From an uncultured Granulosicoccaceae bacterium (GTDB lineage: Bacteria > Pseudomonadota > Gammaproteobacteria > Granulosicoccales > Granulosicoccaceae): 41,762 bases of DNA. Location: the NCBI GenBank assembly GCA_938035125.1, contig CALHNS010000030.1:1-41762 (forward strand). The letters run 5' to 3'. The position numbers were made by a program, and so were the translations under genes. Under the pieces are notes generated by a model. The model was given only the letters and a program-made list of their open reading frames with translations. It was not told the origin of the DNA and ran no database searches. Position 1 is the first letter of the stretch, and every line of letters starts with the position of its first letter. Positions 26,864 through 35,597 of the stretch are shown piece after piece.

Positions 26864-27145
26864 TCAGAAGTCATCCTCTTGGTAGGCTCCACTACCAAGA
26901 TCGTCGTATTCATAAAACTTCAATACCGCGACGGTCCCGATGAAATTGATTAACGAATACACCAAAGCTATGTCGAGAAATTCAGGGCGGCCGGTTAAGA
27001 AACCAAACACCGCAATGAACAACACCGTTTTGGTACCGAACGAATTAACGGCCAGTAAACGGTCATACAAGGTGGGACCTAACAATGCTCGAGCAATGGT
27101 TAAAATCATGGTGGCCAGTAGGGCCAACGCAGCTGCAACAAACAT
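26864..27145 (-). CDS. mrpF: Mrp-type Na+/H+ antiporter subunit F
   Basis: The 93-residue protein has three hydrophobic segments and the MnhF pattern RALLGPTLYDRLLAVNSFGTK, then FLDIALVYSLINFIG. ATG 27145 shares its A with the mrpE stop (TGATG) and has GGAAGG 10 bases upstream. A TTG one codon before (27148) is possible but less likely. The acidic tail EYDDLGSGAYQEDDF is a little extended. Confidence 0.92.
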   Translation of the reverse strand: MFVAAALALLATMILTIARALLGPTLYDRLLAVNSFGTKTVLFIAVFGFLTGRPEFLDIALVYSLINFIGTVAVLKFYEYDDLGSGAYQEDDF

Positions 27146-27651
27146 CAATGAACCCTTCCGTCCGGGCCCTTGAAATGCGGCTCGACGTCGCGGATGTGTG
27201 CTGCCATTTCTCCATCTTCCAATTCATGCAGGCTGTCCTCGTGGAGAGCATGCACGACAATATCGCCGTCAACAGTGAAGTTGATGGCGGTAGTACCCGG
27301 GGTTAAGGTGATTGAATTGGCGTATATCACGCGGCCAATTTCGGTGTCGGGTGTGGCGGTTACACGTCGCAGTGTGGGCCGGATATTCAACTGGCGTGAG
27401 AACACTCGGCGCGTTACATCCATGTTGGACAAAAAGATTTGCTTAAGCAGCCAGCCCCAATAAGTGAATATGTGCAGAAAGCGAAAATAGATCGGCTCAC
27501 CGCGATGCTGCAACACCCGCATATAGGTGGATAACCACACCACTAAAGCAACGGATGCGGCACCCAAAATCAGCAGCTGTGTCTTCATCAACCCTGATAG
27601 GACCAACCACAAAACTGTGAGGGTCACGAATAATCGAAATGCTAATATCAT
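27145..27651 (-). CDS. mrpE: Mrp-type Na+/H+ antiporter subunit E
   Basis: The 168-residue protein has two or three N-terminal helices (ILAFRLFVTLTVLWLVLSG; ILGAASVALVVWLS) and the soluble MnhE domain: YWGWLLKQIFLSNMDVTRRVF, then YANSITLTPGTTAINF and HALHEDSL. These are clear family marks. I place the start at ATG 27651, since reading further upstream in frame adds 35 residues with no membrane or family character. It is the first gene of the operon, divergent from the esterase lipoprotein gene. Confidence 0.92.
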   Translation of the reverse strand: MILAFRLFVTLTVLWLVLSGLMKTQLLILGAASVALVVWLSTYMRVLQHRGEPIYFRFLHIFTYWGWLLKQIFLSNMDVTRRVFSRQLNIRPTLRRVTATPDTEIGRVIYANSITLTPGTTAINFTVDGDIVVHALHEDSLHELEDGEMAAHIRDVEPHFKGPDGRVH

Positions 27652-27710
27652 GTTTCTAAATGTTAACACGTCAACCGAATGTGAACTGAACCTATGCGTT
27701 TTCAGTAGTC

Positions 27711-27727
27711 TTTCACAACCTGTGAAA
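27711..27727. promoter_or_regulatory. 17-bp perfect palindrome in the divergent spacer (possible operator)
   Basis: TTTCACAACCTGTGAAA has perfect seven-base arms around three bases. It lies 60 bases before mrpE and 106 bases before the esterase gene, a place where a dimeric regulator could control either. The half-sites are in the opposite order to a CRP site (TGTGA-N6-TCACA), so CRP is not the obvious binder. Confidence 0.45.
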
Positions 27728-27832
27728 ATTAGGGTCTGGATACCTGAACCAGCCACCAGACAGTTAGGGGGGTAAGACTGCTATGCTCGCGCCCGTAATT
27801 CTAGTATGTCATTTCCAATTAAAGAAGATTCA

Positions 27833-29293
27833 ATGACTTTATTCAGCAAGCTCAACAGACTGATGCTTCGGCGCGCGGTGCTCATTGCAGCCACCGCCCT
27901 TACGATAACGCTGGCAGGCTGCCAAAGCGATGTTATCCCGCGTGACGATTCTGACCCCGTCAATGAGCCGATCACAGGGGTTCCCGCCCCAGCCGAAGGT
28001 CCACTTGAAATCGGCTCTGGCGGCGATATCGTTGGCAATGGGCAGTATCGAATCGAACTCAGCGCAACCCAGTTCAATATTGAGGAAGGCCTAACCACAG
28101 CTAATGTGGATATCAACATCATTCGCGAGAACGGGCACTCGGCGCCAGTTAATCTTGCTTTACGAGACAATTCAACAGGGGCGCTTGCCAATGTGCGCTG
28201 GCTGTTTAGCGACACCCTTATCGAAGGCAGCGAGACGTCTTCCAATTTACAAGTTCAACTAGGAGCAGCTCGGGCGGCTATCCAACCGCAACAGCGAGAG
28301 ATAGTTATTCGTGCAACTGATGGAAATGTCTCCCCATTAGAGGCGCTTATCACTTTGAATATCACACCAACCCGTGCGCCCGATGTTTATCTCCTTATCG
28401 GCCAAAGCAATATGGTGGGATCAAGTGAGTTTGATGCGCGTGAAGCAGACGTCGGTGAGTTAGATGCCCCTAACGACAGAATTTTGCAGCTGAACGTAAC
28501 GGGTAATGATATGACCAATTTCCCAACGCCCTCAGCCTTCACCACAGACGCCAATATCGCCAACCTTGATGCGCTTACCGTAGAAGCGATTGATCCGTTG
28601 CACGATGGATTTAATTTCACTATTAACGGGAAATCGGGCACGCAAGTTGGCTTGGGCCTGTCGTTCGCAAAAGCGATGTTACCCAACACGACGGCCAATA
28701 TCTTATTGGTGCCTGCCGCGTGGTCCGATAGCGGATTTTGCAGAACAGACACCCTTTTGTTCCCAGGCATGGGCTGGCATGCAAGCCCCCCAACCGACAC
28801 CACCGATTTTGCAGGCACCTTATTGCACGACAGAGCGCTAGCTCGATTAAATCTTGCGCTGCAAGAAAGCGGCGGTATTTTCCGCGGTATTTTGTGGCAC
28901 CAAGGCGAAGCCGACTCGAACACCCGGCGCCCTGCCTGCGCCGCCGCCTATGAGGAAAACCTGATGAATATGGTGGCTTCAATTCGCAGTAGTGCAGCGG
29001 TTGATTTACGTGGGCCACAAGCACGAGGCGTAGCAGCCGATGTGCCATTTATTGCAGGGACCATGTCGTTTGGTGGTGAGTTTGCTGAGCCTTCGCAGGA
29101 AAGAGCCGCTGTTGATGCCATACACCGAGGGCTTCCTCGTGTCATCCCATTTTCGGCAACGGTGGACAACATTGATCTGGTTCCACCCGCCCATTCTTGC
29201 GGGAACGGCGGCTGCATCCATTTCGGCTCTACGGCTTATCGAGAAATGGGCAATCGATACGCTATGTGGATGCGTTCTGTGCAGCAGCGCTAG
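27833..29293 (+). CDS. SASA-domain carbohydrate acetylesterase lipoprotein (copy 1)
   Basis: This 486-residue predicted lipoprotein has lipobox LAGC with Cys at residue 30. Residues 70-180 look like a beta-sandwich. The SASA (sialate O-acetylesterase-like SGNH hydrolase) domain runs from about 183 to the end. The nucleophile is S192 in YLLIGQSNMVG; the oxyanion block is ILWHQGEADS; the C-terminal His is in GCIHFGSTAYREMGNRY. The paired CGNGGC may form a disulfide. Such enzymes remove acetyl groups from sugars or hemicelluloses; the substrate here is unknown. ATG 27833 has AAGAAG 7 bases upstream and gives a clean signal peptide; ATG 27806 does not. A paralogue follows after 173 bases. Confidence 0.85.
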   Translation: MTLFSKLNRLMLRRAVLIAATALTITLAGCQSDVIPRDDSDPVNEPITGVPAPAEGPLEIGSGGDIVGNGQYRIELSATQFNIEEGLTTANVDINIIRENGHSAPVNLALRDNSTGALANVRWLFSDTLIEGSETSSNLQVQLGAARAAIQPQQREIVIRATDGNVSPLEALITLNITPTRAPDVYLLIGQSNMVGSSEFDAREADVGELDAPNDRILQLNVTGNDMTNFPTPSAFTTDANIANLDALTVEAIDPLHDGFNFTINGKSGTQVGLGLSFAKAMLPNTTANILLVPAAWSDSGFCRTDTLLFPGMGWHASPPTDTTDFAGTLLHDRALARLNLALQESGGIFRGILWHQGEADSNTRRPACAAAYEENLMNMVASIRSSAAVDLRGPQARGVAADVPFIAGTMSFGGEFAEPSQERAAVDAIHRGLPRVIPFSATVDNIDLVPPAHSCGNGGCIHFGSTAYREMGNRYAMWMRSVQQR

Positions 29294-29466
29294 AGAATTT
29301 TCCTTCAAAAATGTGAGCACTTTCAGACTTTAGGCATAGGGTTTGTAGCGTGTCCTACGGACTGTATATAAGGGCCAACATCTTGGCGCTATACCAGCCG
29401 TTACACACGTTACTGCACGCACGCAGTGTTTTTAGCAAACTTCTTACCCAGGCGAGTTCAACCATT

Positions 29467-30855
29467 GTGAGTAGTCACTCTTCATCAAAGCGAATAGCAG
29501 GAATCCGCATCAGCTGCATGGTGATGTTGGCTTCATCTCTATTATTGCAAGCCTGCTCGGGCGGGTCATCAGCCCCCCCAACCGATTTATTGCCCGGCAG
29601 CGAATCGTTTGATTTAACCCGCGTAAACGATGCCACTATCGATGTGATTGAAGGCGATGCTACAGGCGTTGCCATACCGTTAAACATCACTCGCGAAAGC
29701 GCCAACGGCGCACCAATCACATTGAGTGCAAGAGCTGCCAACGCCCGTGGCGCACGCACCATGGATTTCAATTTCTCAAACAATCAGATCACCAGCACCG
29801 ATGAGCAAGTGTCTTTGCAGGTTGTTGTTGGCATCGACGCCCTGCCCATTCAAGCAGAGCAACGCGCTTTCATCGTAAGTGCCACAGATGGCCAAAGCAC
29901 AGAAGAGATACAACTGAGTATCAATCTAACCCCCACATCCGCACCTGACGTATACCTACTGGCCGGTCAAAGTAATATGGTGGGATTCAGCGGCGATGGC
30001 ACCAAGGACGCCTCACCGGGCGGACCTGATGAGCCGCACCCGCGCATCAAGCAATTACACGTTACCTTCAATGATGAGCAAAATTTCATCAATGAGATTC
30101 AGAACACGAACATCAATCGCAGCGTTTTGGCCCCCGCCATCATTCAGGCAGAAGACCCTCTGCATGAGCCTTTAAATGGCGCAGGCACCGCCAAAGCTGG
30201 CACCTTCATCGGTATGGGCTTAAGCTTTGCCAAAGCAGCATTGCAAGATACGACCGCAGAGATCGTTTTGGTACCTGCGGCGTGGTCCGGCTCGGCATTT
30301 TGTGAAAACCAAGATGGGCCAATGGGTCAGTGGAATGCAAACAGCACCGATATACCCTCATTAGGCAACACTTGGTTGTTTGATCGTGCAATTTCTCGCA
30401 CGAATGAAGCCTTGCAGCAAACCGGAGGCGTGCTTCGCGGTATTTTGTGGCACCAGGGAGAATCCGATGCTAACGATCGCTGTGCACCGATCTACCTAGC
30501 AAATCTAGAACGATTAGCTCAGCAATTTCGATTGCGTGTGGCCCCCGATTCTCGGGGTGGGGAATTTCGCCGGGCAAGCTCTCCTATTCCGTTCATCGTT
30601 GGCACCATGTCACGTGGGTTTGATGAACGCGGTGACCTTTCCGTATTTAGCAACGACAAACAACTTATTGACGACTATCATCGTCAGATACCGGAGCAAC
30701 TTCCGTTCGTTGCCACGTCAATACACGATGATTTAGTAGGTGAACAATGGCCTTGCGGTAATACCACCTGCATTCATTTCGGCGCAGAAGCTTTGCGAGA
30801 AATGGGCAACCGTTATTACCAGCAATTGCGATCTGTCATGAGTGATTACCGCTAG
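29467..30855 (+). CDS. SASA-domain carbohydrate acetylesterase lipoprotein (copy 2)
   Basis: This is a paralogue of the preceding gene with the same architecture: lipoprotein signal, beta-sandwich (about 45-155), SASA domain with S169 in YLLAGQSNMVG, ILWHQGESDAN, and terminal CIHFGAEALREMGNRYY. The start is uncertain. I chose GTG 29467 because it yields a signal peptide with a basic front (SSKRIAGIR) and lipobox LQAC with Cys at residue 30, exactly as in copy 1, and AGGCGAG lies 10 bases upstream. GTG 29350 would add 39 residues and ATG 29518 would remove the basic part. The stop overlaps the acyltransferase start (TAGTG). Confidence 0.82.
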   Translation: MSSHSSSKRIAGIRISCMVMLASSLLLQACSGGSSAPPTDLLPGSESFDLTRVNDATIDVIEGDATGVAIPLNITRESANGAPITLSARAANARGARTMDFNFSNNQITSTDEQVSLQVVVGIDALPIQAEQRAFIVSATDGQSTEEIQLSINLTPTSAPDVYLLAGQSNMVGFSGDGTKDASPGGPDEPHPRIKQLHVTFNDEQNFINEIQNTNINRSVLAPAIIQAEDPLHEPLNGAGTAKAGTFIGMGLSFAKAALQDTTAEIVLVPAAWSGSAFCENQDGPMGQWNANSTDIPSLGNTWLFDRAISRTNEALQQTGGVLRGILWHQGESDANDRCAPIYLANLERLAQQFRLRVAPDSRGGEFRRASSPIPFIVGTMSRGFDERGDLSVFSNDKQLIDDYHRQIPEQLPFVATSIHDDLVGEQWPCGNTTCIHFGAEALREMGNRYYQQLRSVMSDYR

Positions 30856-31883
30856 TGAAGCGTCTCCACGCCCTTCAATACCTGCGAGCCGTCGCAGCAT
30901 TGATCGTTGTATACAGCCATTCGGCCATTCAAATATCTGAATGGAAGTCTTTGCTGCCATACACCGGTGCTTATGGTGTGGATATTTTCTTCGTGCTCAG
31001 TGGGTTCATCATGGTGTACATCGCCAAGCCCAACGACACCCCTTTAAAATTTATAACCAATCGTGTGCGCCGCGTTGTGCCGCTGTATTGGTTTTTCACC
31101 CTATTGATGGGCATTATTTTATTCGCCATGCCCGGCCTTTTCAAAACCGGTGAATTCAGTGTGGCAGCTCTTCTGCAAAGCCTGTTTTTTATTCCGCACT
31201 ACAGCTTACAAAACCCTGATTTTGTGTGGCCTATCGTGGCCCCAGGTTGGTCGCTCAATTACGAAATGTACTTTTATGTTTTGTTTGCCATATCGTTAGT
31301 GTTTGCGCAGCAATTTCGAGTTGCGTTCATCATTGGCGCTATCACGGTTATTTGGGCAGGTTTAAGTTTAACCGGATCTAACGCTGCCATCCCTAGGTTT
31401 TTATCCGACCCAACCGTGTTTGAATTCGCAGCTGGAATGTTGTTAGCGGTTGCGTGGCAACGTAAGTTTCATTTATCAAACGCGACCGGCTGGGTATTTT
31501 TAATCAGTGGGTTTATCTTGGCAACCATTGCCCCAGATACCATGCACCACTGGTTACGAATCAGTATCCCAAGCACAATGATTGTACTGGGTTGTTTGTT
31601 CATTCAAGTGCCCGTAAGCAAAATCGGATTGATGCTTGGCGATGCGTCATACGCCATCTACCTAAGCCATATTTTTGTGCTGGGCGCCATGCGGGTTGTG
31701 GTCCCAGACGATGCGGCTGCAACCACTTCAAATGCTTGGCTGTTCGTAACCGCTTGCATGATAGCCTCCACGATTGTGGGCGTATTGGTGCATTTCATGA
31801 TCGATAACTGGCTGTTACGTGAAGAACGTTTAAGCATGTTTAAGTCTGCTCAAAACCCTGAGGCTAGCGAGGCGCGTCGCTAG
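30855..31883 (+). CDS. membrane O-acyltransferase (acyltransferase 3 family)
   Basis: The 342-residue protein has about ten transmembrane helices. The N-terminal family marks are RLHALQYLRAVAALIVVYSHS, with the conserved His at residue 22, and GVDIFFVLSGFIMVY at about 41-55, followed by RVRRVVPLYW. Proteins of this OafA/NodX-like family move acyl (often acetyl) groups onto extracellular or lipopolysaccharide sugars. It starts with GTG inside the TAG stop of the esterase gene, which implies translational coupling. A transferase next to two esterases suggests opposing acetylation and deacetylation of one glycan (inference). Confidence 0.88.
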   Translation: MKRLHALQYLRAVAALIVVYSHSAIQISEWKSLLPYTGAYGVDIFFVLSGFIMVYIAKPNDTPLKFITNRVRRVVPLYWFFTLLMGIILFAMPGLFKTGEFSVAALLQSLFFIPHYSLQNPDFVWPIVAPGWSLNYEMYFYVLFAISLVFAQQFRVAFIIGAITVIWAGLSLTGSNAAIPRFLSDPTVFEFAAGMLLAVAWQRKFHLSNATGWVFLISGFILATIAPDTMHHWLRISIPSTMIVLGCLFIQVPVSKIGLMLGDASYAIYLSHIFVLGAMRVVVPDDAAATTSNAWLFVTACMIASTIVGVLVHFMIDNWLLREERLSMFKSAQNPEASEARR

Positions 31884-32176
31884 TGAGCATCAGCGCAGAG
31901 CACTTACGCAACTGGGCTAAGATCGACAGCCACTGGAAAGTGGATACGTTAAATTCACATACCGAGGTGCGAAACGGAACGCGTTATCACACCCAGTGGT
32001 TTAGCGCAGTAAATGAAACCACCGCAGAAATTCATCGATACCGAGCTTGGCTAAACGAAGGCTTATCACCGCCGTATCGAAAGCAGCAGGGCTGGGAATT
32101 GTTCGACACGACAGGCTACTCAGTAGATCGAGAAATTCGCTACAGCCGTCGCAACAATTCTGATTATTTACACTAA
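31883..32176 (+). CDS. small hypothetical protein coupled to the acyltransferase gene
   Basis: This 97-residue soluble protein belongs to no family that I recognise. It is rich in Trp, Tyr, His and Arg (HWKVDTLNSHTEVRNG, TRYHTQWFSA, then GWELFDTTGY). It starts with GTG inside the TAG stop of the acyltransferase gene, the same TAGTG junction as the gene before, so it is likely translated. No signal peptide or membrane segment is seen. It converges with recQ (40-base gap). Confidence 0.55.
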   Translation: MSISAEHLRNWAKIDSHWKVDTLNSHTEVRNGTRYHTQWFSAVNETTAEIHRYRAWLNEGLSPPYRKQQGWELFDTTGYSVDREIRYSRRNNSDYLH

Positions 32177-32215
32177 ACGGTCTTATTGCTTAAGCTATCC
32201 ATTTAGTGCTAATTA

Positions 32216-34048
32216 TCAAGCACCGTCTATTTCAGCTTCAAACTCTTCAACCGCAGTTAAAAATTCTGCGCCATAGCGTTCTAGTTTGTGATCCCCCACA
32301 CCAGACACCATCGACATCTCTTCCAAACTACCGGGGCGTTTTTGCACCATATCGGCAAGCGTTGCGTCAGTGAATACCACATACGCTGGAACGCCTTGCT
32401 CATCGGCAAGCTCTTTACGTAACGCACGCAACGATTCCCACAACGGCTGATCGGTATCAGCAATGGCTATCGGTGTGCGTTTGCTTCTAGAACTTTTACC
32501 GCGCGAGGTTTTAACCGTTGCCAGTTGTCGCCGGAATTGAATGCTTTTTTCACCGCGCAACACCGGCCGGGCTTGTTCGGTTAACTTCACCGAACCATGG
32601 CCTTCTAAATCAACAGACAAATAATTTAACGCGATGAGCTGACGAAAAACACCGCGCCAATCGGCCTGCGACACATCAGTTCCAATACCAAAGGTGCTGA
32701 GCTGATGATGGCCAAATTGATGGATGCGATCGGAGTTTTTACCCAGTAACACATCAATTAAATAATTCACCCCGAATCGTTGGCCCGTGCGGTAAACGCA
32801 GCTCATCGCCTTTTGCGCTATTTCTGTACCTTCATAGGTTTCTGGTGGCGTTAAACAATTATCGCAGTTGCCACACGGCTGGCTTCCCGGTTCGTCGAAG
32901 TAATTAAGAATCCATTGACGCCTGCAGCCTGTCATCTCAGCTAAGCTTAGCATCGCATCCAGCTTATGACTCTCAACGCGTTTGTGTTGATCGTCTGCGC
33001 CAGACTGTTGCATCATTTGTCGAAGCGTAATGACATCTTGCAGTCCGTACGCCATCCATGCATTGGCAGGCTCACCATCGCGTCCTGCACGTCCGGTTTC
33101 TTGGTAATACGCCTCAACACTTTTAGGCAAATTCAGATGCGCCACAAAGCGCACATCGGGCTTATCGATTCCCATACCAAAGGCGATGGTGGCCACTACG
33201 ATGATGTTGTCTTCACGCAAGAAACGATTTTGATTATGCTCACGCTCTTTAGCCGATAAGCGAGCGTGATAGGGCAAAGCCACACGCCCTTTACTTGCAA
33301 GCCATGCGGCCGTATCGTCCACTTTTTTTCGCGACAAACAATACACAATGCCAGAATCTTCTGGGTGAAAGGCTTTGATAAAACGCCACAGCTCTTCTCT
33401 AGAGCCTTGCCCTTCTCTAACTAGATAACGAATGTTAGGTCGATCGAAACTAGAGACAAAATGTTTAGCACCCACCAAATCCAAATTCTTCGCAATTTCC
33501 TCGCGAGTACGCCCATCGGCTGTGGCGGTTAGCGCAATTCTTGGTACATCGGGGTAGCGCTCAGACAATACCGACAAACCCATATATTCCGGGCGAAAAT
33601 CATGACCCCACGCCGACACACAGTGAGCTTCATCGATGGCAAATAAGGCAACGTCTAGTTCATCTAATAAAGACAAGGTTGCCGGCATCAGTAGGCGTTC
33701 GGGAGCAACGTATAAGATATCAACTTGACCTGCACGAAGCTGATGTTCGATGTTGCGCACCGAATCGACATCGAGCGTGGAATTGATAAATTGTGCGTTA
33801 AGGTTTAACGCTCGCAATGCATCCACTTGATCTTGCATTAACGCAATCAATGGTGACACCACCACGCCCACACCAGGGCGTACTAACGAAGGAATTTGAT
33901 AACACAGGGACTTACCACCACCTGTGGGCATCAGCACAAGCGCATCGTCGCCTGAAATGACAGAATCTATGATGTCGCCCTGCTGACCGCGGAACGCATC
34001 ATAGCCGTAAATAGTTTGAAGGACGTCGACCGCATCCGTGTGTGTCAT
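32216..34048 (-). CDS. recQ: ATP-dependent DNA helicase RecQ
   Basis: RecQ is a 3'-5' helicase used in recombination and fork repair. The 610-residue protein has the full bacterial layout. The helicase core has Walker A PTGGGKS (41-47), DEAH at 139-142 with the aromatic-rich loop GHDFRPEY, and the motif VI-type ETGRAGRDG at 317-325. The RQC zinc cluster is C375, C392, C395 and C398 (E. coli C380, C397, C400, C403). A winged helix follows, then an HRDC domain from about 520 ([32 protein letters not shown]). The gene appears monocistronic. Confidence 0.96.
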   Translation of the reverse strand: MTHTDAVDVLQTIYGYDAFRGQQGDIIDSVISGDDALVLMPTGGGKSLCYQIPSLVRPGVGVVVSPLIALMQDQVDALRALNLNAQFINSTLDVDSVRNIEHQLRAGQVDILYVAPERLLMPATLSLLDELDVALFAIDEAHCVSAWGHDFRPEYMGLSVLSERYPDVPRIALTATADGRTREEIAKNLDLVGAKHFVSSFDRPNIRYLVREGQGSREELWRFIKAFHPEDSGIVYCLSRKKVDDTAAWLASKGRVALPYHARLSAKEREHNQNRFLREDNIIVVATIAFGMGIDKPDVRFVAHLNLPKSVEAYYQETGRAGRDGEPANAWMAYGLQDVITLRQMMQQSGADDQHKRVESHKLDAMLSLAEMTGCRRQWILNYFDEPGSQPCGNCDNCLTPPETYEGTEIAQKAMSCVYRTGQRFGVNYLIDVLLGKNSDRIHQFGHHQLSTFGIGTDVSQADWRGVFRQLIALNYLSVDLEGHGSVKLTEQARPVLRGEKSIQFRRQLATVKTSRGKSSRSKRTPIAIADTDQPLWESLRALRKELADEQGVPAYVVFTDATLADMVQKRPGSLEEMSMVSGVGDHKLERYGAEFLTAVEEFEAEIDGA

Positions 34049-34135
34049 AGCAATTACCTAATTATTCAATGGTGATGGCAGGCAACCTATTCCATGGCGC
34101 CCAAGCCTTACCCAGTACTAGCTAGTGTAACAAGT

Positions 34136-34837
34136 TCAGCCAGCAGATTTCAGCGCGTTGTAGTCATCAACCACGGTTTTCATGGCCACCGCATCGTATT
34201 CACGCAGCCCTCCCAGAACCATCGACTTTGATCCTGTGCCAATGCGCTCTGATCCCGCATTAAAATCGAATTCCAGCTGCACAGTGCCCTTTTTACCTTC
34301 AACCGACAGCGTTGCTTGAGTCATCTCCACCGATAAATTCGCACCTTCTAGCACGTGCATTGACAGATGCATAGATTGGTAAATAACTAAGGGCCGAGTG
34401 GGATTGATCATAACGTTATGCTGCTGCATTAGCGGTTGCAGCACCCCAGGAAAGGTTTCACCGGAAAATTTTACGTACTGCTCGCAAAGTTGTTCGATAA
34501 ACGCAGAATCTGTTGTTTTCTCCCCTGAACACTCGACCACCAACACATCCCGCTTACGAGCGTCTTGAATGTGGGTAACTCCGGCTAATTCAGTGGGTAA
34601 ACTGACTACCGATGCGCCATCTAGCATGCCCGCAAACTGAACTGACACCTCGGCTGACAATCCGTATTGATGCATAAGCACCGAAAACAGAAGATCCCCT
34701 GGCACACAGAATCGTTTGTTGTCAGGATTGTGTAACGGGTTGAAATCCCCAGCCACGTGTTTGGCAAAGTGACTGGCTTGATTCGGCTCAAAACTCAGCA
34801 CACCAGAATCAATAGTGAAATATTCAGTTATGTTCAT
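34136..34837 (-). CDS. DUF3581 family protein
   Basis: The 233-residue cytosolic protein carries the signature of DUF3581, a family of gammaproteobacteria: SHFAKHVAGDFNPLHNPD, directly followed by KRFCVPGDLLFSVL. The H-N-P and D-F-N-P-L-H pattern resembles the active-site region of hotdog-fold dehydratases, and the remaining alternation of strands (SVQFAGMLDG, VQLEFDFNAG) would fit a double hotdog. That fold is inference, and no reaction is known to me. It lies 87 bases upstream of recQ on the same strand, and the cyclotransferase-like gene precedes it. Confidence 0.75.
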   Translation of the reverse strand: MNITEYFTIDSGVLSFEPNQASHFAKHVAGDFNPLHNPDNKRFCVPGDLLFSVLMHQYGLSAEVSVQFAGMLDGASVVSLPTELAGVTHIQDARKRDVLVVECSGEKTTDSAFIEQLCEQYVKFSGETFPGVLQPLMQQHNVMINPTRPLVIYQSMHLSMHVLEGANLSVEMTQATLSVEGKKGTVQLEFDFNAGSERIGTGSKSMVLGGLREYDAVAMKTVVDDYNALKSAG

Positions 34838-34913
34838 AATCCGGCTCTAATCTTTTTTCACTGTAAATTCAGCGCGTAATTTAATCGCTTGTTCTCAATA
34901 CATCTTCAAGTAA

Positions 34914-35525
34914 TTAATACTCGTTGCTGCTTTCGCGTTGATGCGCTGCTGCAATTCGCTCATCAAAGCTAGCTAACAGTTCCTCGCTTAGCGTGACCGC
35001 TCGCGGATACAACGGCGCCGTTCTGTCAGGCAACATAGGTGCAGACCAACCTTGAGTGGTATCGATAAATCGTTCCACGCCATCCCACCCAAATACCTTA
35101 AGAAATCCAGCCAGCACGCAATCCACATAGCTTTGGAGCAAAGGATAATCGTTACAGGCCCTATCTGAGTGTGCCGAATTCGACACATAGATGGCGACAG
35201 GATCGGTTGACTTTGTTGAAGTAACGCTATGCCGCGAATACCCTCCTTCGCGAGCATCAAGTGCTGGCAAATCGGCCACCGCAATACTGACTAGCACCCC
35301 ATCGATTTGCACAGTTTGCGCAGGTTCCACGGTCAGTACGGTGTAACCCTTAGGCATGTGACTAGGTTTTGACCAACCCGGCACCGACGCCGCACTAGAA
35401 TTGGTAACCCGATGCGCCCAAGCTCGGCGCCAGCCCGCCACCGATGCCTTTTTGAAGGGTTCATCCGGTGGGCGCGTGTCACGGTTTACTAAGGATCCGT
35501 AACCAAAATATTGCACAGTGTCCAT
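34914..35525 (-). CDS. gamma-glutamylcyclotransferase-like protein
   Basis: The 203-residue protein has the GGCT/AIG2-like fold marks: YFGYGSLVNRDTRP at 6-19 (the GYGSL substrate loop) and a candidate catalytic acid E93 in LDAREGGYSR. Relatives make 5-oxoproline from gamma-glutamyl compounds or act on glutathione; the substrate is not determined. I use ATG 35525, with GAGG 6 bases upstream, because the GYGSL strand normally lies right at the N-terminus. A longer reading adds 18 unlikely residues. It is divergent from the amine-oxidase-like operon (72 bases). Confidence 0.78.
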   Translation of the reverse strand: MDTVQYFGYGSLVNRDTRPPDEPFKKASVAGWRRAWAHRVTNSSAASVPGWSKPSHMPKGYTVLTVEPAQTVQIDGVLVSIAVADLPALDAREGGYSRHSVTSTKSTDPVAIYVSNSAHSDRACNDYPLLQSYVDCVLAGFLKVFGWDGVERFIDTTQGWSAPMLPDRTAPLYPRAVTLSEELLASFDERIAAAHQRESSNEY

Positions 35526-35597
35526 CTTAGCCTCAGTGGGTGTCACAGCGAGCACCAAGCCACGGCAAAACGCCTGCACTGTGGCTATAGTGAAGGT

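Noticed and set aside
27652..27756. Upstream extension of mrpE
   Set aside because: The extra 35 residues are not membrane-like or MnhE-like, and an ATG at the normal family position exists.
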